Part shown: piece after piece, positions 37,270-47,495 of the stretch | How the letters are laid out: every line of letters begins with the position of its first letter | Position numbering within the stretch: the first letter of the stretch is position 1 | DNA from: Pleurotus ostreatus/Saccharomyces cerevisiae fusant | Taxonomy: Eukaryota; Opisthokonta | DNA: 64,000 nucleotides | Assembly (NCBI GenBank): GCA_024196135.1 | Contig: JAMQCK010000040.1 | Location: 1-64,000 of the forward strand | Reading direction: 5' to 3' | Translations under genes and position numbers: made by a program | Notes under the pieces: generated by a model | Database searches by the model: none | The model's input: only the letters and a program-made list of their open reading frames with translations | Told to the model about the DNA's origin: nothing

Positions 37270-38573
37270 TCAGTGCGCCAACTCGGGCTGCAGCACCATC
37301 TGCGCCTTCCGCTTGCGATCCTCCTCAAAGGACTGCACCGCCGAGATCATGTCGTACAGCCGGCCCACCCGCGGCGCCCCGCGCTCGCGCAGCGCCGGGA
37401 ACCCACTCTGCACGACGCCCTCCAGCTGCGGCCAGATCTCGTCGGACGTCTTCCCGTGCAGGGTAACCATCTGCAGCTTGTGCGCGCGCGTCGGCAGGCG
37501 TAGCTGGTGTGGGTGGAGGTGCACGGAGGCGTCGGCGGCGTGGTGGACGTTGCCGGCCTCGGCCTGCGCGGAGTAGTAGTCGAGCAGAGGCGAGGTGGAC
37601 GCGTAGAACTGCTGCAGGCGGCGCGCGAAGGTCTCCTGCGGGGTGGGTTAGCGGGGTGATCCGAGTGCGTGCGGGGACGGGGAATGGGTGAGAGTGGGGA
37701 TAGGAGAAGGGTGGCGAGCGGCGGAGATACGCACGGGGTTGTCGTCCGGGCGCTTCGTCAGCGGCTCGCCCGTCTCGTCGTCGAGGCCGTCAATTTTAGG
37801 GGGGTTGTAGGACATGTTGTAGACGCGGCCCGAGGGGAGGTGCACCCAGCGGTCCGAGATGCGGCTAAGGATGACATCGTCGGGAACGTCGAGGTTCACG
37901 ACGAGGCTGAGGGGCATGCCCTGCTTCCTGCAAAGCGAATGAGCTTAGGGGACTGTGTCTCATGTGATTGGGACGTACTTGAGGTGCGCGTCCAGGAGTT
38001 CGCCCTGCCCAAGGGTGCGCGGGAAGCCGTCCAGTATCCAGTGCTGGGGGCATGTGAATAGGAATTCAAGTGGTACGGCGAGGGCTCCGGACCTTTCCCT
38101 TCAGCTCCTCCAGCTTGCTTGTGACCACCTTGAGCATGAGATCATCGGGGAGAAGGCCGCCCTGGGCGACGATCGCGTCCGCTTGACGCCCGATTTCCGT
38201 GCTATGAAGAGCATGAGTAAGTTGCGCATGAATAGAGAATGCTAGGGAACAAAGAGCAGGCCCCTAGCATTCCACAATTGAGCACGTACCGCTCAGCTAT
38301 GTGCTGCCGCAACACATCCCCCGACGAGATCGACACAATGTCGTACTTCTTCGTGAGCCGGCCAGACAACGTTCCCTTCCCCGCACCAGGCTTCCCAAAC
38401 ATGACCATGCGCAGAAGACGGTTGCCCCCCTCCTCTTCTGTCTGCGCGCGGAATACCGGCCTCAGTCCGAACGAAGGGGCACCCCTCAGGACTGCCGACG
38501 CTGCATAGCCGCGCTGCCCGAGCTGTTTGCTAGCCAGACGCACTTGGGGGAGGGGGAAAGCACAGGCGAGCAT
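37270..38573 (-). CDS. ADK2: Adenylate kinase, probably mitochondrial (GTP:AMP phosphotransferase type)
   Basis: It interconverts nucleoside mono- and triphosphates. Exons 38573-38290, 38201-38093, 38043-37979, 37927-37735 and 37635-37270 give 338 residues. The first 45 residues are Arg/Ala-rich and lack acids before residue 46, as in a mitochondrial presequence. Motifs: P-loop FGKPGAGKGTLSGRL, SSGDVLRQHI, ILDGFPRTLGQGELL, and the lid SDRWVHLPSGRVYN with DDETGEPLTKRPDDN, where the His/Ser lid is the eukaryotic non-zinc form. The protein is longer than most (220-280), partly from a His-rich stretch before KTSDEIWPQLE. A 54-nt in-frame GT-AG segment could be an extra intron there. Confidence 0.9.
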
Positions 38574-39149
38574 GGCGCAGCGAGGGGGGACAGCGCGGGA
38601 GGCTGGTAGGATGAGGGAAGGAGGGAAGGAGCGAGCAGGGCGCGAGGCACGAGTTCGTTTTGTATGGGGAGATCGGGGCGCGCCCCCTCAATACAAATGA
38701 TCTCGGATTCGGACGCGCCATCCCGCCCACTTCCCGGCATGATGACTCACAGCAGCGGTCTGGCCACCGAGAAATCGTGTCATGCGACGTTCGAGAGGCG
38801 CCCACGGGCGACTTCCGAGTCCCACTCCACCTCTCGCTGCTAGCGGGTGTCCGCGGAGGAGGTAGTAGCTTTCATGCTCAACGGACAGTCTACTCAGCGG
38901 CCGCTACCTATAGCACAGTAGAATCAGGGTACATAGCGGATGCATGGACGGCAATTCCAGCAACTGTACACAGTGGGAACAACAGGAGGTAGGAGTTGTC
39001 GATGCTCCCATCGATTTTGGCGAGGGCGACATCCCTGATTCACCTTGATTTCGCCATCTCACGCGAAAGTACCCTCAGCCCTACCGAAGGGCGTACCTGT
39101 AGTCGATGATTAGCGTCTAACGGACCGTAGCGGACAGAGGAGCGAGACC
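38574..39149. other. Intergenic, 5' of adenylate kinase
   Basis: It contains the adenylate kinase leader and the 3' UTR of the next minus-strand gene. No gene seen. Confidence 0.45.
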
Positions 39150-40175
39150 CTACATTTTCACGACGTAGAGGCCTTCTGGGAGGCCCTCCTGCACCTGCTC
39201 CCGCACAAGACGAAGTCCGGCTGATTCGAATGCTTTCTTCCACGCCATGTCAGACCTATAAACAAACACTCAGTTAGCAGGGATTACTGTCAACATCAAA
39301 TCACCCTACCTCGTCAGACTCGAATCATCCTCATCGAATGCTTCTCTCGGCTCGCCGTTAGGCCCGTCCGAGCAGCAGTTCTCCTTGATCACGATGAGGC
39401 TCCTGGGACCCCGGAGGGACTGCCGGCTGCGCTTGAGGAACAGGATCAAGTCGGGATCGCTAAGATGGCCCAGACACCATTGACACCAGACGACGTCGAA
39501 ACCGCTCTCTACTCCTTCGGGTTGGTATCCTACCCGACCGAGAACGGATACATCCTGCTCGGAGATCGGCGCGGAAGGGTCGAAGGCTTGCAGGGTACCT
39601 TTGACGAAGGTCACGCTCTTGGACTTGTCCTCTATACCGCGCCATTTGGCTTTGGTCTTGCCCTGGCCGCGTGAGAGCGCGACTTGGATGAATTGATCCA
39701 CGGGTTCGAGGAGGACGACGTCGGAGACGAGGTGCAGCAGGGTGTCCGCCGTGACGCGTCCTACACCGGCGCCAACATCCAATGCCCTGCGTCTGCGGTC
39801 GGTAGAGAGAGGCGACGAGTCTAAGGGCTTGAGCGCAGAGGGAACTGTGCAGAGTTCGGGAAGTAGGCTGAGGAGGAACAGGCGTGATCCCAGGCTTTCT
39901 ATGCGCGGTAGGGACTACATTTCCTGCACCGTGTCAGCCAGTTGTAAGTAGAAAAGGAGTAGTGCGCACCCCAGTCCCGAAGCCGCCTAGCGGATTGTTC
40001 AGCGTCGATCGCTACCAGCAGTAGACCTAAATACCTAGCACGCCGTCCTCATCGGCTGCAGCGATGGTCAGATACTCGACAGTAGTCCAACATCTGGCAG
40101 CACACCTTTTTGCTTATTCCAGTAGTCGATGCCATGCTCGACGACGGGCGTTGGGACAACTTCCTCTGTCGACAT
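39150..40175 (-). CDS. TAE1: Alpha-N-terminal protein methyltransferase (NTM1/Tae1 type)
   Basis: It methylates the exposed N-terminal amine of Xaa-Pro-Lys proteins, including ribosomal proteins. Five exons fit in phase: 40175-40106, 40055-40035, 39986-39970, 39914-39310 and 39255-39150, for 272 residues. The family signature GIDYWNKQ...GVLGGFG is rebuilt only when the 21-nt and 17-nt exons are used. SAM motif I DVGAGVGRVT is at about residue 81, followed by VVLLEPVDQFI, WCQWCLGHLSD and IVIKENCC. The last exon ends GLYVVKM. Its start is 91 bp from that of CSM3, which is divergent. Confidence 0.9.
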
Positions 40176-40266
40176 GGTGCAGAACAGAAAATGAGGCCAA
40201 ACAACGCAAAATAACGCGTCCATTTTGCCCGACGCCACGCGACTCCGACGCGTCTTGATCACCGCC
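40176..40266. promoter_or_regulatory. 91-bp divergent promoter NTM1-type gene / CSM3
   Basis: The two start codons are only 91 bases apart, so both leaders and any core promoter must overlap. No TATA box is visible. Confidence 0.55.
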
Positions 40267-41686
40267 ATGGCCTCCCTCGACGCCATCTGGGACGAGGACG
40301 CCGAGCTCGCGTCTACCTCGAAGCCAGCCGCTGCCGATGCTACAAAATCCTCCGAGCCGTTGTTCATCTATGGCGACGAGTCGGATACAGAGATGGACAA
40401 TCGCGCGCCTCCCGCGACAGGCGGCGGTATGGACGACGCGGAGATTGAGGCAATGTTCAACGAGGATGCGCTTGAGATGATTGACGTGCGTGCTATACAA
40501 GCCAAGGCAGAGGAGGCCGTCCGGCGAGAGGAGGCGCGGCGACCACAGAAGAAGCAAGCGGAGCGACATCAGATTCTGCCTAGCAGCTCGCCACCGCCAG
40601 AGGGTTTCGACGACCATGACGCTGGTGGCTCGAAACCAGGGAAGGATGGAGAGAAGAAGCGGAGGAAACCTATCGTGCTAGACGAGGGGCGGTTGATCAG
40701 TCCCATTGGCTTTCCCCAGCTCATCGAAGACACGAAGAACTTCAAGATCAAGGGGAAGGGACATGAGGTCCGTTTTTGGCTTGCAAATACTGGGTAAACA
40801 CGCTGACATGCTTGCTACAGGCGCAAGATCTCAACAGGCTGCTGAACATCTACCAGTTCTGGGCGCATCGAATGTACCCGCGGACGCAGTTCAACGACAC
40901 GGTCGAGCGCATAGAGAAGCTCTGCCATTCTCGTCGCATGCACGTACGTTCTGGTACCTCACTAACAGGCGATCATATCCTGACCAGCCGCGCAGAACCA
41001 GCTCGGCATGATGCGCGACGCCGCCTTTGGGAAGGCACCTAAAGAGGACGCGATAGACCTCTCGGACAGCGACAACGAAGACACACGAGAACGCCCCCGA
41101 GACGGCGCTACCCTCCCCCCACCACTCCTCACCCCCACGATCCTCCCCTCCCGCACGCAGCCGCGCATCCTCATCCCGCCCGCCATCACTCCCACCAGAC
41201 TCCTCCGACCCCGGCGACGCGGTCATGACCGATGGCACGCGCTCGTCCGCCGCTCCAGACAACGACGACGACGCAGAACTATGGGCAGCTATCGAGGAAG
41301 AGAACAACGTGATGCTGAGCGCCAAAGCGCCAGTGGCGGCTCCTGCTCCGCGACGGCCTCCTGCAAACGACTTCGACGACGATATGGACGACGCGTTTGC
41401 TGTCTTCGACGAGGTTCACGGGGGTGGGGGGTCACCTCCTGCGCCGCCACCTCCGCCAGAGTTCAACATGGACGATGACTTTGCGATGATGGACGAGATC
41501 GAGGCTGAACAACGGGCCGCGCCACATCCAGCATCATCTGCGAAGGCAGATGAGCAGCCCCCGAAGCCTCCTGCCTCGCTGAATGGAAATGGCGCTGCCG
41601 CTCCCAATCCCTCGCCACCAAAACCGCGGACAACGTCGGACGTCGAGGACGAGTGGAATGACGACGATATGTACGCTGATGATTAG
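40267..41686 (+). CDS. CSM3: Replication fork protection protein Csm3/Swi3 (TIPIN homologue), frame broken
   Basis: With Tof1 this protein stabilises stalled replication forks. Exon 1 (40267-40767) is acidic, then basic. The Swi3 domain starts at its end (LISPIGFPQLIEDTKNF) and continues in exon 2 (40821-40943, AQDLNRLLNIYQFWAHRMYP). Exon 3 (from 40996) starts NQLGMMRDAAFGK and IDLSDSDNEDT. Between about 41090 and 41130 the convincing frame shifts by one base: frame 1 becomes a nonsense Arg-rich end, while frame 2 reads PPDSSDPGDAVMTDGT and an acidic tail to TAG at 41686. No GT donor lies between exon 3 and 41218. C-runs at 41095-41099 and 41115-41120 are the likely indel sites, either assembly error or a real mutation. 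Confidence 0.8.
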
Positions 41687-41965
41687 TCTATCTGCGTGTA
41701 AAGTAGGTAGCGTTTTGGATACCCCTGCCCGAGGAGATGCACAGAAGCTAAGCCAAGAGATACGCTGAAGCTATACGAGGAGATGCACCAAACCCTAGAA
41801 GAGATGAGAAGAATTACGAGTACCCTAGAATAATGAACGGCTATTGCTATGCTACACAAGAGATTCTGGAATGAAAGTAACGGTCAAAGTCCGTCTGCGC
41901 ATAATCTACCCTGACGCACAGCGCCGAGGGTACCTGGTCATGCCCGCGCCTGGCTGGGGGTGTCG

Positions 41966-43560
41966 TTAATAGGCGTCCCGAGATGAAGTGTTTGCAGATG
42001 AAGCATTCGCAGATGAAGTGTTCGCAGATGCAGTGTTTGCAGATGAATCGTGCTGGGATGAAGTGTTCCCCATCCTTATCCTCCTCCCAAGCTCCGCGGC
42101 GTCGAGCTCGAGCGTTCCCCGCAGGAAATCCGCGGAGTCGTCACTCAGCCACGCGGACACGGCCACGCTCACTTTGCCCGCCTCGCGCCCCGCCAGCCAA
42201 CGCGTAGGGATTTCGACGCTCACGGTCTTGATCCAGCCGCGCGCGCTGCGCCAGTCGGACGCGCTTTTGCTGGCGAGCGTTCGCACGTCGCAGTTCGTGC
42301 GCGTCCAGTCGGCGCCGACGGTGAGGCCGGGTTGGCGGCGGCAGTCGAGGAGGGAGCCATCGGGGCCGGTGGATTGGCAGAGCCAGCGGCGGGAGGGCTT
42401 CAGGTTCGTGGCGCGAGGGGGCGGAGGAGTGGTGAGCTGGCAGGACAGGCGGACGTCGAGGAGGCTGATGTCGGGGGCGGCGAGGGCAGAGCTATGCCAG
42501 CGCTCCTCGTCGTCGACGGTTATGTGGAGGCCGAGTTGGCAAGCGATGGATCTGTAGATATTGCATTAGTAAATGCCAACTATCGACCGAGGGTTTCTGG
42601 CACTCACTTGTCTGCACCTTCTGCCCCGTTGACGACAGACGTGCGGAGAAGTACCAAGCTAAGACTCAAATCAGAAGCGGCAAGACGCAGTAGTCCATGG
42701 CTGTCCCGGATGATTTCGCCATAGTCCATGACGCTACTCTGGTCGTCGCAATTGTCGTCACTTTCATCAGAAACCGGTTCCATGCTCTCGTCCTCGACCA
42801 AGCCCGAGTCCAAAGAGACCGCAAGATGCTCTAGCGGGTCGCTATAGCCTGCCCTTGACGACAGCCGCTGCTGATAGCCCGGGCCTCGCTCACCCGCGCG
42901 GGAAGACGCCCATTCTAGCTTTGGTGGCACCGGCGGCGGCGAGCACGAGCCTCGCGGCTCCGAGCTAAGCACCCACTCGCTGAAGTGCTCGGAATCCGAG
43001 TCGCCTCGGCTCGCGCTGGACCCGGTACAAAGGCTGCTCCCGCGCGAGCGCGTCAGGCTCTTTCGGATGCGGCGGAAGATGCTCCTCGCACCGCTGCCGC
43101 GGGGACCTGGCAGGGCGGACGCGGCCACGGCCCCTGGGGTGGGCGCGCGAGGCCGCGCCGCAATCGACGTGTAGGACGGCTGTCGCGAGACCGGTGTCAC
43201 AGTCGGCGCGCGCCGAGACGAGGCGGACGATTTCCGCAGGCGCACCGAGGGCGTGTCGCCAAAGAGTGTGGTGGCAAGGCTCCGTCGCGGCTCTGCGGCG
43301 GGCTCAGCGAGGGACGTAGGAGGGGCCGGCTGGCGCCGCTTGCGAATGACGCCGTTCCAGATAGATGCCGTGCGCCTGCGCCTCCGAGGGGTTGAGTCCT
43401 CGGCCTCAGCGGGGCACTCGTTCTCGCGGCCACGCTTCTTGCACGAGGCCGGCGCCGCGCGCAGTTTCTGCGGTGCGGAGATCACGAGAGGGGCGGCCTG
43501 GTTGTGCTTCCGCGCAGCGGAGAGGGAAGGGAAGGAGAGTCTGCTGGTCAAAGGTGCCAT
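41966..43560 (-). CDS. Unrecognised Ser/Arg-rich protein with a C-terminal pentapeptide repeat
   Basis: Two exons are read on the minus strand, split by a GTGAGT intron at about 42609-42551. The start MAPLTSRLSFPSLSAARKHN at 43560 is the best ATG, although the frame extends upstream. The N-terminal half is basic and Ser/Pro-rich with a KKRGREN and a RRRRR patch (possible nuclear signals). The middle has acidic segments (EDESMEPVSDESDDNCDD). The exon 2 part (HITVDDEERWHSSALAAPDI, PTRWLAGREAGKVSVAVSAW) looks like a folded domain that I do not recognise. The end is a run of five-residue ANTSS-type repeats encoded by a 15-bp minisatellite. Confidence 0.65.
41983..42066 (+). repeat. 15-bp minisatellite GCAGATGAAGTGTTT, about five or six copies
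   Basis: Imperfect tandem copies with changes mainly at AAG/CAG/TCG and TTT/TTC. On the minus strand it encodes the Ala-Asn-Thr-Ser-Ser repeats at the end of the adjacent protein. Confidence 0.85.
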
Positions 43561-45347
43561 CGTGAAGTCGTGAGGCGGGTCAGGTGAGCGTACAAAAAAG
43601 AAGGGTGGGTTTGTGAGGGAGAAAAGCCGGTTGTTAGGCGAAGGGAATGTGGTTGCAATGATTCTGAGCAGAGAAAAACAAATCGGATCCAGCCGATATC
43701 TAGACAGTCCCGCAGGGGAGATGGTGGGAGAGGACAAGAGGCGTACCGGCCCTTATGTGAGCGCCCACTTTGTTGCATCAAACGTAGATTGGGCTTATTG
43801 TTCTTTGTTCCCAGAAAGGCCTGCGCTTTCCCGCGGTCCGATGTGGTGACTCACGTGCTAGCATCTCGTTTGTGAAGTACTGCACCCGCAAAGGCGAGAG
43901 TGTTAGGCACTTGCTCTCCGGGAATCAAAGAGCGACGCGGTGTTGCTCACTATTGGGACGCAAGAAAATCACACAATTTATCTATGTTTGCGCACGTCCA
44001 TGTTGATGTGTGACACCCGTCACTGTCACGTTCGCCTTCATCCGCAACGCTCATCCTCAAGAAGTATGAGCCTTGCCCATATCGTTCGCCGCCCCTTCAG
44101 AGTCTGTATCTGCCGCATTTGAATGCTGACTCTTGTGTCCTTCTACAATTGGCAAGCAAATAGATCTAAAGGTATCGTCTACTTGCGTCAAGCCTTCGCG
44201 GCAGCCTGCTGACATGCGCAACTTTGCAGAGCGGGTTTTAGCACCTCATCAGTGGACGCACGCTGGCTACTTCCCGCCGGCTCTTACAACTTTCTTATCT
44301 ACTGAAAGGCCAGTACCTGCTTTAGTGACGCCTGTCTCCCTTCGCGCCGCGAACGTGTCGCCGAAGCCTGCAGCCTGTCCCGGTCCGGTCCCATGTCCTG
44401 AATAGACTGGCCTGAGTAGGGGATGGTGTACGTCTTGGACTTCTAGGGTCCTCCGTTCGCTCATAGGCTCGGGGCGAGGCGCTGAGTACAAGGGAGATCG
44501 CCAGTCTTTAGCATTCAACATTCAGATGAACTGGCGACGATCTTGCCTTGGTGCCTGGGTCATGTTGTCAAACAAGCCTGTCATTCAGGTTCTCTCCGTG
44601 ATCTCGCTGTGGACTCCAAGGTAACATCTATGTGTGTTATCTTCGGTATGCGGAGCCCTTCAAGAAGTCGTTTAGAAAAGGGAGGTGTCATCCCGGCCGG
44701 CCGAAGGTCCTTGCGCGTGAGCCTCCCACCTGGTCCCGTGCCTTCGCTGAGTACTGATGCGATGCAGATTGCCTTGCTCAACGGACCTCCCACGAAGATG
44801 AATGTATGTCTCCCACAAATTTTCAACATGGATGTCAACCACGATGTGACCCTCGACTGCATTCGCGCGATCTTTGTTTCACTTTTAGAGAACGCCGAGG
44901 GCCACGACGCAGCCCGGAATAACGGGTGAGAGGCCCCTCCTGACGTCCTTGCCTTCGAAGTTGCGTATCGGGCTTACCCAGCGGCAGCAGGCATGACTCT
45001 GTGGATATTCTTGAAACAGGAAAAACGAGCTCCTGGGGCGATCGAGGGCGCGTGGTCATTCCCTTGTCCCCCAAGAGGAAATAGCAGTCGCTCCGAATAG
45101 GCGATAGCCTCAGCGGCCGATGACCATGGTTTGGGCATGAGGCGAGCGAAGGCGGAAGATGAGCGGCGGTCAGGCCGCATGATGGCAGGTAGACGTAAAG
45201 CGCGGGGTTAGATGATGTGTATCGGCTAGAACGCGGGCCTTCAACCAGCGGGGCCCGGCTTCGCTTTCCTCCACGGTAGAGACGAATATAAGCGAGCGGT
45301 ACGATCAGAAGCCCCTTCGTCTTTGGCCGCCCCTCTTCCCGCCAACC
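43561..45347. other. 1.8-kb gene-free divergent region
   Basis: It lies between the starts of the Ser/Arg-rich gene and the zinc-finger gene. The open frames here (for example 44133-44405 and 44543-44929) lack family resemblance and codon bias. A TATA-like ATATAAGC at 45286-45293 lies 60 bases before the zinc-finger ATG. It may carry long regulatory sequence for that regulator. Confidence 0.5.
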
Positions 45348-47121
45348 ATGTACGCCTCAAACTTTGCAGTATCCCGCCAGCAGTCGTATACGCGCAGCAC
45401 CGCGCTCGCCTCAGACATCCCCACTGAACCCGACATCGGGAGCTCAGGCCCCGAACAATACGCGACGAGCTACTATTATGGACAGCCCACAGGATTCGCA
45501 GGATCAGGATCAGCCTGCACCTCCTCCGTCGCCTATGCCGCCACCGCGCATGATTCCCCTTGCATCCCGACTGTCGAGCCCGGATTGCACGACTGGAGCG
45601 CACAACTCAGTCAGCCGTTTGCGGCGTCGTATGGGGCGGCGTACGCCACCAGCGTCCCCTACGCCTTCAACACCGCTCCTACGCCGGCATACGTCCAGCC
45701 CCAGGCTTCTTCGTACGCGCCTGATCTCCAGCTCCAATACCCGTACGATGACTTCCATGCGAATCCCTCGGCATACGCCGGTCAGCATTGGGAGTCTCAG
45801 GCGCAGCTACCTCCTCCGATGTCGTCGATGGCGGATCTCCCCGCCGCCTCGAATTCACGGCATTCGACCGCAACGGCTTATCACGAGGACGCCGCCCCTT
45901 ATAAGGGCGCGGTCGCCGTCGCGATGGCGTCGTCGAGCCAGCGCCGACCTGCCATCGCGAGTCCCCTCCCTCGCCCAGCATATCGCCCCCTCCCGCATCC
46001 TGCCACCCACTCGCGCGTCCACACCCCATCGGACATGGCCATACAGTACAGCCGCAAGCCCGCCGCGCTGCCAGTACTTTCGAAGTCGAAGCCAGTATCA
46101 ACTCTGAAGCGTAAGGCGCACGATGCGGAGCGCGTCATTGTTCCACCTACGCCTGCTCCCCGCGAGAGGAAGCACGCCTGTACGATGTGTTACAAGAGGT
46201 ATACTCGAACGTCTTCTCTGCCACTTATACCAGCTGACGTCGTTTCAGGTTCGACCGCCCCAGCACTCTGAAGAAGCACATCTTGGTCCATACTGGCGAG
46301 AAAGGTGTGACAGCTGCTACCCGATAGCCGGACCTTCTTGCTGATAACGAGTGACAGCTTTCGAATGCACGCACTGTCAGCGTCGCTTCAGTGTCGCGTC
46401 GAACCTCAATCGTCACATGAAGAAATGTATCCTGAAGCAGCAGCAGCCCCTGCCCTACGGGCAGCCGCCGAGCTCCTCGCCAACAGAGGCCCGCAGTGGC
46501 GCACTCATCGGCCGTGCGTCTTCGCACTCGCCGCCTCCTCCCATCGCCCGCCGTATCACTGGCGCTGCGAGCATCTCTCCCCCTCCACCTCCGCCACCGC
46601 CGCCACCGCCTCCTCATCCCTCGAAGCGCATCCGTCGTGCGCCCTCCCCGACTCGCTTCGTCCCAGCGTCTCTGCGCGAGTTCAACCTGCAGACGCCCGA
46701 GGCTGCCGGCGAGTGCGCCATTCCCGCTCCTCCCGTGCGTCCTGGCGACGCGATCCCGCTTCCCGACGCCGAAGAAGAGCTCGTCGACCCATGCCGCATC
46801 ACCGAGGCCATGTTCGCGCTCCTCTCGCTCCGCTGCGAGGACGACCCGACGCCGCCGCCGTCCGAGTCCGCGCAGCGGAAGCCAAAGCGCCCCATCCCCG
46901 CGCCATGCGCGCAGCGCGCCGAGGATCGGGACTCGTACCAGGAGAACGTCCATCCGTATCCGTGCTCCCGCGAAGGATGGGCGAGTAAGCTGCCAGGTCC
47001 GGCGCTTGGCCTGATGGGGAAGGGAATCGGGCAGCTGTATCGCACGGCGACCTCGGCGTGGGACGAGATGACGAACGTGTTCAAGGTGAAGCCCCAGGAT
47101 GTCACCGAGTCTAAGGCTTGA
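45348..47121 (+). CDS. C2H2 zinc-finger transcription factor
   Basis: Exons 45348-46198, 46249-46304 and 46358-47121 join to 556 residues. The first 265 are Tyr/Ala/Ser/Pro-rich, a typical disordered activation-type region. Two tandem fingers follow: CTMCYKRFDRPSTLKKHILVH and then, after the linker TGEKAFE, CTHCQRRFSVASNLNRHMKKC, whose last ligand is Cys instead of His. Both fingers are interrupted or bordered by introns. The C-terminal part has a run of prolines and Arg/Ser-rich segments. It likely binds DNA in the nucleus; the target genes are unknown. Confidence 0.88.
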
Positions 47122-47495
47122 GAATGGATCGCCGATACGGGCTACTTATTAATCTTGGTCTGTCTGTTCTGTGTGATACCCTCTGACTGATTTAGTGTAG
47201 CTGGATAGCGATGTCGTTCTGAACTGCTTGGGATACATGGATTGATTGCATGTGCTGCTATCCTTGTGACGGATTATCATGGCAATAACTCGTATCCTTG
47301 CACGGTCCTTTCACGGATGAGGTGTAAGTCTTTCTCAGTGTCACGTCCAAGTCAAACAGTGACATCACATGATGATCGATTGATCACGGGCAGGTATCTA
47401 CGGCCCGGAGTCCGTGCTGCCCTTTTCTCTTACGCTGACCTTGCGAAGCGAGGCCTTCATTCTTTGCAGGCGCACAACGTCCGGAGCTGCTGCTC
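47122..47495. other. Intergenic
   Basis: 3' UTR of the zinc-finger gene and leader of the F-box gene. Nothing else seen. Confidence 0.4.

Noticed and set aside
44133..44929. Two plus-strand open frames of 90 and 128 codons in the long spacer
   Set aside because: No recognisable domain, no codon bias and no splice pattern joining them.
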